Below are positions 1 to 10,102 of a stretch of 48,126 nt of DNA, piece by piece. The stretch lies in the NCBI GenBank assembly GCA_902727925.1, contig CACVAW010000004.1, positions 1-48,126 on the forward strand, given 5' to 3'. The position numbers and the translations under genes were made by a program. The notes beneath the pieces are model-generated. The model saw only the letters and a list, made by a program, of their open reading frames with translations, was not told where the DNA came from and made no database searches. Numbering within the stretch: the first letter of the stretch is position 1; every line of letters starts with the position of its first letter. This DNA comes from an uncultured Campylobacterales bacterium. GTDB taxonomy: Bacteria; Campylobacterota; Campylobacteria; Campylobacterales; CACVAW01.

Positions 1-67
1 CATCAATCTATATTTGAGCCGAAATTATAGAATATTTTTATTCATTTGTCAAGAGTTATTTATAAAT

Positions 68-2092
68 TTATAAAATTTTCGCTTCTTCTAAGAAAATAGA
101 GGGTTTAAAGGTCTGTTTTTTGATTTTATCGTATTTAGCGTAGCTAAGACTAAGCTTACTCATAGCCCTAGTAACAGCTACATAAAACAGACGTCTTTCT
201 TCTTCTATACTACCACTCTGACTAGCTAGCTTTGTATTAGGAAAACGTCCATCCATTAAGTCTATGATATACACTTCTTCAAACTCTAAACCTTTACTAG
301 AATGTACAGTAAGAAGATTAACCCCCTCACCTTCATTTATTTCACTATTAACTAAATTTAATGCATTTAAGAAGTTTTGAGTATTTTTATAGTTTTTTGA
401 TAATTCATAAATTAAATTTGCTTTTCTTTTAATTCTTTCTCTTGCTAATTGTTGATGATCTTCATCTACTGAACCATCTTTGTTTGTAGCTCTTTGTTTT
501 GCTAATGAAAATACTATTGTTTTAAAGACTTCAGAGTAGATAACATTATTAAGTAGTGTTGATGGTGACTTTATAGAGTGATTATTTTTGATGAACTTAT
601 ATACTTTATAAACAAACTTAGCACCATCGACATTCATCTTAGGATGTTTAAGAATAGGATTAGATAAAAACTTATCATCAAATTCAAGTCCTTTAAATCT
701 TGAAACACTTCCAACATCATCAAAATCATCAAAAAGACCAAGCTGATAATTTTGTACTTTTTTCTTAAAGAAGTTTTTATTTGAATCTACAGGGTTTAAA
801 AGTCCTTGTATCAAATCACCTTGTCCAATATCTTCTAATACTTCATATATCTCTTTTGATATAGAAGCTCCAACACCAGGAGCAAACTCAAATATAGAGA
901 TAAAGGACATTATATCTTTGGTATTAGCAATAATTGAAACTAATGCTAGTATAAACTTAACTTCACGAGAGTCAAAAAGGCTTCTTCCACCTTTTCTTTT
1001 ACATTCGATTCCAAGATTTCTTAGACTTGCTTCTATCCCATCAGCACTTGAGTTATTCCTAAATATAATTGCTATTTTATCTTTTGGGGTATTTGACTCT
1101 AGTATTGTTTGTGATATTGCATTGTATTGATCATATAATTCATCATATACAAGTAATTTTGGGTTTTCATTAAAGCTTTTTTTCATTACTTCGAGTTTTT
1201 TTGGATATAGTCTTGGATTGTTCTGTATCACTTGAGATGCAAGAAGAAGAATATTCTTACCAGAACGGTAATTTTTACTTAGATTATGAATATTTGCATC
1301 TGGATAGTTATCTTTAAAACTTGCTATTATATTTATGTTAGCACCATTAAATGCGTATATACTTTGATCATAGTCACCTACACAAAAAAGTGATTTATGA
1401 GGTATTTCCTCAATAAAAGAGTTTTGTAACAAATTTGTATCTTGAAACTCATCCACAAGTATTTCATAAAATCCATTTTGATTTTCTTTAAACAGTTCTC
1501 TTCCAAAAATTAAAACATCATTGAAATCACAATAATTATACTTCTTCTTAGTATCCTGAAATTCTAAATAAATATCTTCATATATATCAAGATAAGCATT
1601 ATGTTCTTGATTTCTCTTAGATAACCAGTCCGAAAATGAATGAATAAGTTCACTATTTTCATATAAACAAAATAAATCATATAAAAACAAAGCTTTATAA
1701 GGTGGGGTAACGTCCATCAAATGAGAAAAATTTCTTCTTTCTACTATAGTTTTTAATAGACCTTTTAGCTCTTTAGGCTGTTTTATACTTATTTTGTTAT
1801 TCTCAGCTTTAAGATACTTATAGGCTACAGAATGAAATGTACCTGAAATAATACTTGTAGTTATACTCTTAGGATAGTAGCGTTCAAGTCTACTTATCAT
1901 TTCAGCTGAAGCTTTGTTCGTAAATGTAAGAAGTAATATCTGTGAAGGGTCTATTCCTGATCTAAGTAAATGTGCAATTCTAGCAACTATAGTAGAAGTT
2001 TTACCTGTACCAGCACTTGCTATTATTAGATTTTGACCAATATCCGAAGTCGCAGCCTTATGTTGCTCTTCATTTAGATTTGAAAGAGGCAA
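68..2092 (-). CDS. UvrD/Rep-family ATP-dependent DNA helicase
   Basis: 674 aa ORF; Walker A 'ASAGTGKTSTIVARIAHLL', 'VDEFQDTN', 'VGDYDQSIYAFNGA', 'LTVHSSKGLEFEEVYI', 'VAVTRA' (SF1A helicase motifs). Confidence 0.95.
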   Translation of the reverse strand: MPLSNLNEEQHKAATSDIGQNLIIASAGTGKTSTIVARIAHLLRSGIDPSQILLLTFTNKASAEMISRLERYYPKSITTSIISGTFHSVAYKYLKAENNKISIKQPKELKGLLKTIVERRNFSHLMDVTPPYKALFLYDLFCLYENSELIHSFSDWLSKRNQEHNAYLDIYEDIYLEFQDTKKKYNYCDFNDVLIFGRELFKENQNGFYEILVDEFQDTNLLQNSFIEEIPHKSLFCVGDYDQSIYAFNGANINIIASFKDNYPDANIHNLSKNYRSGKNILLLASQVIQNNPRLYPKKLEVMKKSFNENPKLLVYDELYDQYNAISQTILESNTPKDKIAIIFRNNSSADGIEASLRNLGIECKRKGGRSLFDSREVKFILALVSIIANTKDIMSFISIFEFAPGVGASISKEIYEVLEDIGQGDLIQGLLNPVDSNKNFFKKKVQNYQLGLFDDFDDVGSVSRFKGLEFDDKFLSNPILKHPKMNVDGAKFVYKVYKFIKNNHSIKSPSTLLNNVIYSEVFKTIVFSLAKQRATNKDGSVDEDHQQLARERIKRKANLIYELSKNYKNTQNFLNALNLVNSEINEGEGVNLLTVHSSKGLEFEEVYIIDLMDGRFPNTKLASQSGSIEEERRLFYVAVTRAMSKLSLSYAKYDKIKKQTFKPSIFLEEAKIL

Positions 2093-2519
2093 AAGAGAGA
2101 AAGGTTGTTAAAGAAAGTTTTTTTTGATCTAAGTATAAAAAAAATAATAAAAGTAAAGATATTAGAATAACTAATACCTCAAACAGATAAGGATTTTCAA
2201 TTGTAAAAAACTTATTTATATGTTGAAGTAGTGTTAAACAATATATCGCCATAGCATTTACAAACATAGTACTTAATAATCTATCAAAAAAATTATTAAA
2301 AATATATATACTAAAAATAAATGATATCAAAAAAGAAAAGAAAAGAAGAAAAACACCAAGCTTGTGCGTTTGAAACATATGAGTATGTAAATTATGTGTA
2401 TTCACACCTATGTCATGTATATGAGCATTCATTTCATGTATATATGAAAAAGTAAATATACTTAACAATAAACATCCAAAAACAAATGAAAAAAGAAAAA
2501 CTCTTTGTATATTATTCAT
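2070..2519 (-). CDS. hypothetical membrane protein
   Basis: 149 aa ORF with several hydrophobic segments; 3' end overlaps the helicase start; fits the strand and spacing of its neighbours. Confidence 0.6.
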   Translation of the reverse strand: MNNIQRVFLFSFVFGCLLLSIFTFSYIHEMNAHIHDIGVNTHNLHTHMFQTHKLGVFLLFFSFLISFIFSIYIFNNFFDRLLSTMFVNAMAIYCLTLLQHINKFFTIENPYLFEVLVILISLLLLFFLYLDQKKLSLTTFLSFASFKSK

Positions 2520-2610
2520 CTTCTATGATACCTCTTTCTATTTACATAAGGTTTTATTTTACTATTTAAAACCTTAAATATATTATAAACAGTGAAATTT
2601 ACCAAAGACT

Positions 2611-3360
2611 TTAAGTATCTAAAATCTTTGGTACTTTTTGTAATTTCAAATTTTTCTGATTTTTTCTCATTTTAATGTTAATCATTTCTACAACTACAGA
2701 AAATGCCATAGCAAAGTATATATAGCCTTTTGGTACATGAGCATCAAAACCTTCTGCTATAAGTGTAACTCCTACTAAAATCAAAAACGAAAGTGCTAAT
2801 ATCTTAATAGTAGGGTTTGCATCAACAAAATCACTAATACTCTTTGAAGCTAAAAGCATAACACCTACTGATAGTATTATAGCTATGGCCATCACAGATA
2901 CATGATCAGCAAGTCCAACAGCAGTAATAACAGAATCAAACGAAAATACAACATCAAGTAAAGCTATTTGAATAAGGACAAGACTAAAACTATTATTGGT
3001 CTTTACCCCACTATCTCCATGATGATCTTCTAGACTATTGTGTATTTCATGCGTAGATTTTGCTAGTAAAAATAGGCCGCCTAAAACAAGAATGATATCT
3101 CTGCCAGAAATACCATAATTAAAGACCTCAAATATATCTTTAGTAAGCCCCATAATCCAAGATATAGAAAATAGTAGAACTAACCTTGAAACCATTGCTA
3201 AAATAAGCCCTATTCTTCTCGCGTTATCTCTTTTTTCTACTGGTAACTTTGCTACTAATATAGATATAAATATTATGTTATCAATACCAAGAACAATTTC
3301 AAGAGCACTTAGTGTTGCTAATGCAATCCAAGCTTCAGGTGAATATATCCATTCAAACAT
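2611..3360 (-). CDS. TerC family integral membrane protein
   Basis: 249 aa; 'ALATLSALEIVLGIDNIIFISILV' and 'LLDVVFSFDSVITAVGLA' are TerC signatures. Confidence 0.93.
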   Translation of the reverse strand: MFEWIYSPEAWIALATLSALEIVLGIDNIIFISILVAKLPVEKRDNARRIGLILAMVSRLVLLFSISWIMGLTKDIFEVFNYGISGRDIILVLGGLFLLAKSTHEIHNSLEDHHGDSGVKTNNSFSLVLIQIALLDVVFSFDSVITAVGLADHVSVMAIAIILSVGVMLLASKSISDFVDANPTIKILALSFLILVGVTLIAEGFDAHVPKGYIYFAMAFSVVVEMINIKMRKNQKNLKLQKVPKILDT

Positions 3361-3365
3361 AATAC

Positions 3366-4589
3366 TTATTCCTTAACTTCTGCTTCTGTTTCTGTTTCTT
3401 CTATCTTAGGAGGTAATACTTTATTGAGTATTACATATCCTACTATTCCAGAAAATAAAGACCCCACCATAACACCTACTCTTGGATCAAAAGAAATGTC
3501 ATTTGAAAAAGCAAGTCCACTAATAAAAAGACTCATAGTAAATCCAATACCACAAAGTGCAGCTGTAGCGTAAAGAATTTTATTATTCATACCTTTTGGC
3601 AAGTGAGTAAGTCCAAACTTAACTCCCAAATAACAAAATACAAAAATACCTATTTGCTTACCAAAAAATAGTCCAAGAGCAATACCTACAGGAACAGTAT
3701 GAAAAACATCATCAACACTCATATCTCCAAAATATATTCCAGAATTTGCAAAAGCAAATATTGGAAGTATTATAAAAGCAACTGTCTTATGTAAATCATG
3801 TTCCATATTTTTTAGAGGTGAATATCCAGGTTTCGCCCTTGAATACATAGGTATAAAAAGTGCAAGTATTACTCCTGCAAGAGTTGCATGAACACCTGAT
3901 TTTAATAATGCTACCCACATAATAAGACCAACAAAAACATACATTGTTCGCTCACTTATATTAAGTCTATTTAAAACCCAAAGTATACCTATACAAATAG
4001 CTGATACTCCAAGAGCCATCAACGAAATTTTATGTGTATAAAAAATTGCAATTATAACAATAGCTCCGATATCATCAAAAATAGCAAGTGAAGTTAAAAA
4101 TATCTTCACACTTACAGGAACTCTTGAACCAAGAAGTGCAAGTATTCCAAGAGCAAAAGCAATATCCGTTGCTGCTGGTATTGCCCACCCGTGAAGCGCT
4201 GAGGGGTCATCATAGTTAAGGGCCACATAAATAAGAGCAGGTACAACCATCCCCCCTATTGCTCCAATTGCTGGAAGCATCGCTTTTTTTAGACCATTTA
4301 ACTCACCTTCTACAATTTCACGCTTAAGCTCTAAGCCTACAAGAAAAAAGAAAATTGCCATCAATCCATCATTAACCCATAAAAGAAATGGTTTTGAAAG
4401 GCTAAATTCACCAAAGGCTATAGTGAAATGCGAATCAAAAAGAGTATGATAATACTCTTTTAAAGGAGAATTTGCAAATATCAAAGCAAGCATTGCAAAA
4501 ACAATTAAAAGTATTCCTCCAGCAGATTCAAACTTAAAGAAGTTTGACACAACTGGATTTTTATATAAATTCATTCTATAAAAGTTCAT
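3366..4589 (-). CDS. nhaA: Na+/H+ antiporter NhaA
   Basis: 407 aa; 'WVNDGLMAIFFFLVGLELKREI', 'AIPAATDIAFALGILALLG', 'FANSGI' NhaA motifs. Confidence 0.95.
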   Translation of the reverse strand: MNFYRMNLYKNPVVSNFFKFESAGGILLIVFAMLALIFANSPLKEYYHTLFDSHFTIAFGEFSLSKPFLLWVNDGLMAIFFFLVGLELKREIVEGELNGLKKAMLPAIGAIGGMVVPALIYVALNYDDPSALHGWAIPAATDIAFALGILALLGSRVPVSVKIFLTSLAIFDDIGAIVIIAIFYTHKISLMALGVSAICIGILWVLNRLNISERTMYVFVGLIMWVALLKSGVHATLAGVILALFIPMYSRAKPGYSPLKNMEHDLHKTVAFIILPIFAFANSGIYFGDMSVDDVFHTVPVGIALGLFFGKQIGIFVFCYLGVKFGLTHLPKGMNNKILYATAALCGIGFTMSLFISGLAFSNDISFDPRVGVMVGSLFSGIVGYVILNKVLPPKIEETETEAEVKE

Positions 4590-4668
4590 TCTTAATATCC
4601 TATTAAAGTTAGTTAGGAGAATTTTACCCTATAATACAAACAAAAATATTAAATATGAGATATATCTT

Positions 4669-6438
4669 ATGAATTTAGAAAAAAAAGTAAAATCACTACC
4701 TAATTCTCCTGGTATTTATAAATATTTAGATGCTAATGGAAGACTATTATATATAGGTAAAGCAAAAGACCTTAAAAAACGAGTAAAAAGCTATTTTGCG
4801 TTTACTCCTTTTGGTCCGTCGTCCAAACTAAGTACAAGAATATCTATAATGATTTCTAATACTTCATTTTTGGAATATATTATAGTTGAAAGTGAACAAG
4901 ACGCACTTATCCTAGAAAACTCTCTTATAAAACAACTAAAACCAAAATTCAATATACTCTTACGTGATGATAAAACATATCCTTATATATATATAGATAC
5001 AAAACAAGACTTTCCAAGACTAGAAATTACAAGAAAAGCAATCAAGCAAAAAGGAATTAAGTACTTTGGTCCATTTTCAAGTGGAGCGAATGAGCTTCTA
5101 TCCTGTATATATGATACTCATAACTTAATACAGAGAAAAAGCTGTATAAAAGGAACAAAAGCTTGTCTCTTTCATCAAATAAATAGATGTGAAGCTCCAT
5201 GTGAAGACAAAATTTTAAAAGAAGACTATAATGTAATTTTACAAAATGCAATTTCTGATCTACAAAATAAAAATAATTTAATAAATAAATTAAAAGAACA
5301 AATGAACAAATATTCAGAAGTACAAAAATATGAAGAAGCTATAAAAACAAGAGACAAAATAAACAAAATATCAAATATGAAAAACCATAGTAGTATAGAT
5401 CTTGCGAATAATGAAAACCTTGATGTTTTTAGCTTTGGGTTTAATGAAAATAGTTTTTGTGTAGTGAAGCTATTTATTCGTGATGGCAAAATAATATCAA
5501 GTGACTACATAAAAAATAGATTTCAAATAAATCATATAAAATCTAACATTTATTACAGAGTATTAATAGAACACTACTCAAAAGACATACCTATACTTCC
5601 ATCTCAAATACTAGTATCAAGTGAGTTTGAAGAGATAAATGAGATAGATGAATTTATTCACAAAAAATATGACAAAAAAATCAAAATAATAGTACCTCAA
5701 AAAGGAATCAAAAAAAAACTAATCGAACTAGGAATCAAAAATACCAAAGAACATCTAAAAACAAAACCTAGTGATACATTACTAACAAACATTCAAGAAA
5801 AATTTCAGCTACAAAACATCCCAGATACAATAGAGGTATTTGATAACTCTCACATGATGGGAAGTAGTCCAGTAGGGGCATGTGTATTTTGGAGTGATGG
5901 ATGGCAAAAAAGTCACTATAGACACTATAACCTAGAAAGTACAGATGAATACGCACAAATGAAAGAGACTCTAAAAAGAAGAATCGAAAGCTTCGAGAAG
6001 AATTCACCTCCAAGTCTTTGGGTACTTGATGGTGGGCTAACACTACTTAAGCTCGCCTTTAACTTACTCGAAAGTGCTGGTATATATATCGATCTTCTAG
6101 CCATATCAAAAGAAAAGGTGGACAATAAAGCAAATAGATCGAAATCAAAAGCAAATGACATAATCTATACTATAGAAAACAAATATAAACTTCAAACAAG
6201 AGATGAGAACCTCTTATTCATCCAAAGACTAAGAGACGAGGCTCATAGATTCGCTATAACCTTTCATAAAAAACAAAAACAAAAAGTAGATATGAATATA
6301 TCTTTACTTGAAAAAAAAGGTATTTCAAAAAAACGAATCCAAAAATTAATAAATTATTTTGGAACTTTTGAAAACATCAAAAAAGCGTCCCCAGAAGAGA
6401 TAAAATCAGTAATAGGGATAGAAATAAAAGAACTCTAA
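4669..6438 (+). CDS. uvrC: excinuclease ABC subunit UvrC
   Basis: 589 aa; N-terminal GIY-YIG 'SPGIYKYLDANGRLLYIGKAKDLKKRVKSYF', UvrC homology region 'EVFDNSHMMGSSPVGACVFW', C-terminal HhH. Confidence 0.96.
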   Translation: MNLEKKVKSLPNSPGIYKYLDANGRLLYIGKAKDLKKRVKSYFAFTPFGPSSKLSTRISIMISNTSFLEYIIVESEQDALILENSLIKQLKPKFNILLRDDKTYPYIYIDTKQDFPRLEITRKAIKQKGIKYFGPFSSGANELLSCIYDTHNLIQRKSCIKGTKACLFHQINRCEAPCEDKILKEDYNVILQNAISDLQNKNNLINKLKEQMNKYSEVQKYEEAIKTRDKINKISNMKNHSSIDLANNENLDVFSFGFNENSFCVVKLFIRDGKIISSDYIKNRFQINHIKSNIYYRVLIEHYSKDIPILPSQILVSSEFEEINEIDEFIHKKYDKKIKIIVPQKGIKKKLIELGIKNTKEHLKTKPSDTLLTNIQEKFQLQNIPDTIEVFDNSHMMGSSPVGACVFWSDGWQKSHYRHYNLESTDEYAQMKETLKRRIESFEKNSPPSLWVLDGGLTLLKLAFNLLESAGIYIDLLAISKEKVDNKANRSKSKANDIIYTIENKYKLQTRDENLLFIQRLRDEAHRFAITFHKKQKQKVDMNISLLEKKGISKKRIQKLINYFGTFENIKKASPEEIKSVIGIEIKEL

Positions 6439-6539
6439 AGCTTTTTATCTATTTGATTTGATTTGAATATTGAGTACTTTTTTAGTATGTCATTAATATA
6501 AATCTGCTAAAATTAACAAAAATTTTTAAGGAAAAAATA

Positions 6540-7103
6540 ATGAAAAAACTTTTAATTCTAGTAATAATAGGAGCTGCTATCGCAGGTGCAGGATATCTAT
6601 ATGTAGATAGATATGGTATGCCATCATCTGATGGTATAAAACAAGCTGAGGCATTCAAGCAACTTAGCATTGATGAAAAAAGAAAAAAGCTTCCAGCATA
6701 TGCTCTTAACTATATAAGTGGTGCAGATGTTGACAAAAATTTTGCAGAAGCTGTAAAACAAGCTCAAGCTCAAAAGAAAAATATTTTTCTTATTGCTGGT
6801 GGTAACTGGTGTAAATGGTGTGGGAACTTAGATGCATTTTTTGACAATAACCCTGATGCCTTTAACGCACTATATGACAACTATGTAGTTGTAAAAGCAT
6901 TTTATAGATTTGACAAAAACAAAGTTGATGTAGATTTCTTTGATAAGTTACCTTCAGTTAAAGCTACTCCACATTTCTATGTATTCAACAAAGATGGTAA
7001 ACTAGTAACTAATATAGGTTCAGCAAAATTTGAGCAAGGTTATGGTTATAACAAAAGAAAAATGATTCAACTATTAAATAAATATAATATAAAAGGTCTA
7101 TAA
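6540..7103 (+). CDS. thioredoxin-fold protein, exported or membrane-anchored
   Basis: 187 aa; N-terminal hydrophobic signal/anchor and 'GGNWCKWCGNLDAFF' CxxC motif. Confidence 0.85.
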   Translation: MKKLLILVIIGAAIAGAGYLYVDRYGMPSSDGIKQAEAFKQLSIDEKRKKLPAYALNYISGADVDKNFAEAVKQAQAQKKNIFLIAGGNWCKWCGNLDAFFDNNPDAFNALYDNYVVVKAFYRFDKNKVDVDFFDKLPSVKATPHFYVFNKDGKLVTNIGSAKFEQGYGYNKRKMIQLLNKYNIKGL

Positions 7104-7106
7104 AAA

Positions 7107-7937
7107 ATGGATAAATTTCAAGATATATTAGGCAAAGCACTACCATTTATAACGGAGTATGGACTAAAACTATTAACTGCTATAATAATATTTTTTATAG
7201 GTAGATATATTGCTAAGAAGCTTGTAAAAATTGTTGATGTAATTTTACAAAAATCTAATGTAGAAACAACTCTAAGCAGATTCCTTGAAAACATAGTTTA
7301 TTATGTTTTGATGATTGTTATACTTCTAGCTTGTGCTTCAAGTTTAGGTATTGATACTACTTCATTTTTAGCTATTCTTGGTACAGCTGGTCTTGCTGTT
7401 GGTCTTGCTCTTAAAGACTCACTAAGTAATTTTGCAGCTGGTGTTATGATAATCTTATTAAAGCCATTTAAGGTAGGTGATTTAATAGATGTGGCAGGAA
7501 AAACAGGTTCTGTAAAAAATATATCTATTTTTAACACTGAATTATGTTCAGCTGATAATAAAAAAGTACTCGTTCCAAATGGTAGTATCATAGGTGACAC
7601 TATCACAAATATAAATGCAAATGGAAGAAGAAGACTTGATATGGTATTTGGAGTGGGATATAATGATAACTTAGCAAAAGTGAAAGAAATCATAAAACAA
7701 ATACTTGCAAATGATTCTAGAATATTAACTGATGAAGAAGCTCCAAGAGTTGGAGTTTTAGAACTTGCTGACAATAGTGTGAATTTTGCTGTTAGACCAT
7801 GGGTAAATAGTGAAGATTACTGGGGTGTATATTTTGATACACATGAAAAAGTCAAAATAGAATTTGACAAAGCTGGTATATCTATACCTTATCCTCAAAG
7901 AGATATTCATATATTATCTCAACCTAAAGACTCTTAA
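7107..7937 (+). CDS. MscS-family small-conductance mechanosensitive channel
   Basis: 276 aa; TM3/beta-domain signature 'LGTAGLAVGLALKDSLSNFAAGVMIILLKPFKVGDLI'. Confidence 0.95.
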   Translation: MDKFQDILGKALPFITEYGLKLLTAIIIFFIGRYIAKKLVKIVDVILQKSNVETTLSRFLENIVYYVLMIVILLACASSLGIDTTSFLAILGTAGLAVGLALKDSLSNFAAGVMIILLKPFKVGDLIDVAGKTGSVKNISIFNTELCSADNKKVLVPNGSIIGDTITNINANGRRRLDMVFGVGYNDNLAKVKEIIKQILANDSRILTDEEAPRVGVLELADNSVNFAVRPWVNSEDYWGVYFDTHEKVKIEFDKAGISIPYPQRDIHILSQPKDS

Positions 7938-7948
7938 ACAATAATAAT

Positions 7949-7974
7949 ATTACCTCATCTAAAAATGAGGTAAT
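7949..7974. terminator. bidirectional rho-independent-like terminator between convergent genes
   Basis: 'attacctcat ctaaaa atgaggtaat', a perfect 10-bp stem with T-rich sequence after it, between a + and a - gene. Confidence 0.8.
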
Positions 7975-7992
7975 ATCGTTTTTATTCTAAAT

Positions 7993-8922
7993 CTAGCCTA
8001 AAAACTCTCTTATATTTTCTAATGTCAATTCCATAAGCTTTGTTCTAGCTTCAACACTTGCCCACGCAATATGTGGAGTGATTACTAGTCTATCTTGATT
8101 CTTCTTTACACTATAAAGTGGTGAACTTAGAGGCAAAGGTTCTACTTTGGTTACATCAAGACCAGCATATATCTCTTTTTCATCTAAGACACAAGCCAAA
8201 TCATCTTCATTTACTATACCACCTCTTCCAAGATTAAGTAATATTGATTTTTCATGCATTTTATTAAGCTCTTTACTTGTGATTAGATTATTAGTATTTT
8301 CATTCATAGGTGCATGAATTGATATAATATCACTGCTACTCATAAGCTCATCTAGACTTACTTGTTTGTATTCACTATTTGAGTTTTTGCCACTCGTAGA
8401 ATAGTATTGTATATTACACCCAAAACACTCAGCTATACTTGCTACTTTTTTACCAATATTTCCAAGTCCTATTATCCCCCAAGTCTTTCCACTAATCTCG
8501 TTAAAAGGTTTGTCAATATTAGTAAATATTCCACTTTTAGCCCAATTAGCACTTTTTACAAACTCATCGTAAAACTTCATTTTACCTAACAAATACAAAG
8601 CAAGTGAAAAAGTCATTTGAACAACAGAATTCGTAGAATATCCAGCTACATTCTTAACTTCAATTCCAAGTTCACGTGCTGCTATAAGATCTATATTATC
8701 AGTTCCTGTAGCAGTCTCACAGATAAGCTTAAAACTTGAATTACTCATAATCTCTTTTGTGATTACAACTTTATTTGTCAGTATAATATCAGCATCTTTA
8801 ACTCTACTTTGAGTCTGTTCTTTTGATGTAGTCTCATAAGTAACCACTTCACCAAACTCTTTTAATCCATCAAGAGATATATCACTTCCAAGTGTTTTAG
8901 CATCTAATACTACTATTTTCAT
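7993..8922 (-). CDS. D-2-hydroxyacid dehydrogenase (NAD-binding)
   Basis: 309 aa; 'WGIIGLGNIGKKVASIAECFG', 'ILLNLGRGGIVNEDDL', 'VITPHIAWAS' signatures. Confidence 0.93.
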   Translation of the reverse strand: MKIVVLDAKTLGSDISLDGLKEFGEVVTYETTSKEQTQSRVKDADIILTNKVVITKEIMSNSSFKLICETATGTDNIDLIAARELGIEVKNVAGYSTNSVVQMTFSLALYLLGKMKFYDEFVKSANWAKSGIFTNIDKPFNEISGKTWGIIGLGNIGKKVASIAECFGCNIQYYSTSGKNSNSEYKQVSLDELMSSSDIISIHAPMNENTNNLITSKELNKMHEKSILLNLGRGGIVNEDDLACVLDEKEIYAGLDVTKVEPLPLSSPLYSVKKNQDRLVITPHIAWASVEARTKLMELTLENIREFLG

Positions 8923-8954
8923 AATAATCCTTTTATTTGTTCAGAAGTTTGAAC

Positions 8955-10040
8955 TTATCTTATATTAACCTTCTTGAATACTTTTTTTGCAGTCGCTCTA
9001 AAAGATGTCAGCTTACCACCATATATAGAATATATATTTGGAGTATTTTTTTTATCATTATGAATTATAACTTCACGAGATTTTTTAAACTCATTTTTAC
9101 CCTTACTTGGTAATACTCTTGCTCCTGTAAACGAATCTATTACATTTTCTTTGCCAATCTTATTATTAAAGTAACTATTGAAATTATCTATTAAATACTC
9201 TGTATCACCCTCTGGCAGAGTTATATCAGATGGATTCCCTTTGTAAGGCACTTCTGTTGTACCGATGAGTGAACCTTTTTTGTATGGTCTTACAAATATT
9301 GCTCTACCATCATTTGCTTCTATATAATATATTTTGTCAATAACTACATCAATCAATATATGAGTACCAAGAACGAGACTAATATCTTTTGTACTTGTTT
9401 TTGGAATAGTATTTTCTAATACTTCATTTACCCAAGGTCCTCCTGTATTAATAACCATTTTTGTTTTTATTTGCTTTATCTCGTCTTCTTGTTTATATGT
9501 GATAACACAACAATCTTTTAAATCTTTTATTCGTAACACTTTACTATTATATTTTACTTCACAGCCACTTTTGTTTATGAAGTATTGAGTTAAAGCTTTA
9601 TCATCAGTTACTCCGTCTTTATACTTATATACTTTTACTAAGTTTTTTGTATCTATATCAAGACTATCCCAATCTTTTTTATCAACTGAGCTAAATCCTT
9701 TTTTACTGAATAATGAATACAAAATAAGCCCTATTCTCACAACCCAAGCTTTTCTTTTGCTATTTTTGTATATTGGTATATAGAATGACTCTAACTTTAC
9801 AAGTTCAGGAACATTTTTACATAAATACTCTCTTTCATCTAAACACTCTTTAACAAGAGAAAACTCAAAGTTCTCTAAATACCTCAGCCCACCATGAATA
9901 AGCTTTGAAGATTTACTAGATGTTCCTTGTGCACTTTGGTTAAATTGCTCTAATAAAACACAACTATATCCCTTATTAGAGAAAATCTCAGCTACCCCAG
10001 CCCCAGCTATACCAGCCCCAATAATAACTACGTCTTGCAT
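8955..10040 (-). CDS. FAD-dependent glycerol-3-phosphate dehydrogenase-like protein
   Basis: 361 aa; 'VVIIGAGIAGAGVAEIFSNKGYSCVLLEQ', 'GTSSKSSKLIHGGLRYLE', 'YSIYGGKLTSFRATA' GlpD motifs. Confidence 0.88.
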   Translation of the reverse strand: MQDVVIIGAGIAGAGVAEIFSNKGYSCVLLEQFNQSAQGTSSKSSKLIHGGLRYLENFEFSLVKECLDEREYLCKNVPELVKLESFYIPIYKNSKRKAWVVRIGLILYSLFSKKGFSSVDKKDWDSLDIDTKNLVKVYKYKDGVTDDKALTQYFINKSGCEVKYNSKVLRIKDLKDCCVITYKQEDEIKQIKTKMVINTGGPWVNEVLENTIPKTSTKDISLVLGTHILIDVVIDKIYYIEANDGRAIFVRPYKKGSLIGTTEVPYKGNPSDITLPEGDTEYLIDNFNSYFNNKIGKENVIDSFTGARVLPSKGKNEFKKSREVIIHNDKKNTPNIYSIYGGKLTSFRATAKKVFKKVNIR

Positions 10041-10102
10041 ATGTAAACCTATTTTTTTTTATATTGTGTATAATATCAAAATTTAATTACGAGGATAATC
10101 AC

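Noticed and set aside
4190-4212. 'gaagcgctgagg' resembling hairpin 2 of the repeat family
   Set aside because: Inside nhaA coding sequence with no hairpin 1 or 3 context; chance match.
5057-6161. Several - strand ORFs (64-91 aa) inside uvrC
   Set aside because: Antisense shadow ORFs within a strongly supported gene.
7301-7774. 157-aa - strand ORF
   Set aside because: Antisense to the MscS gene; composition is typical of a shadow ORF, with no recognisable domain.
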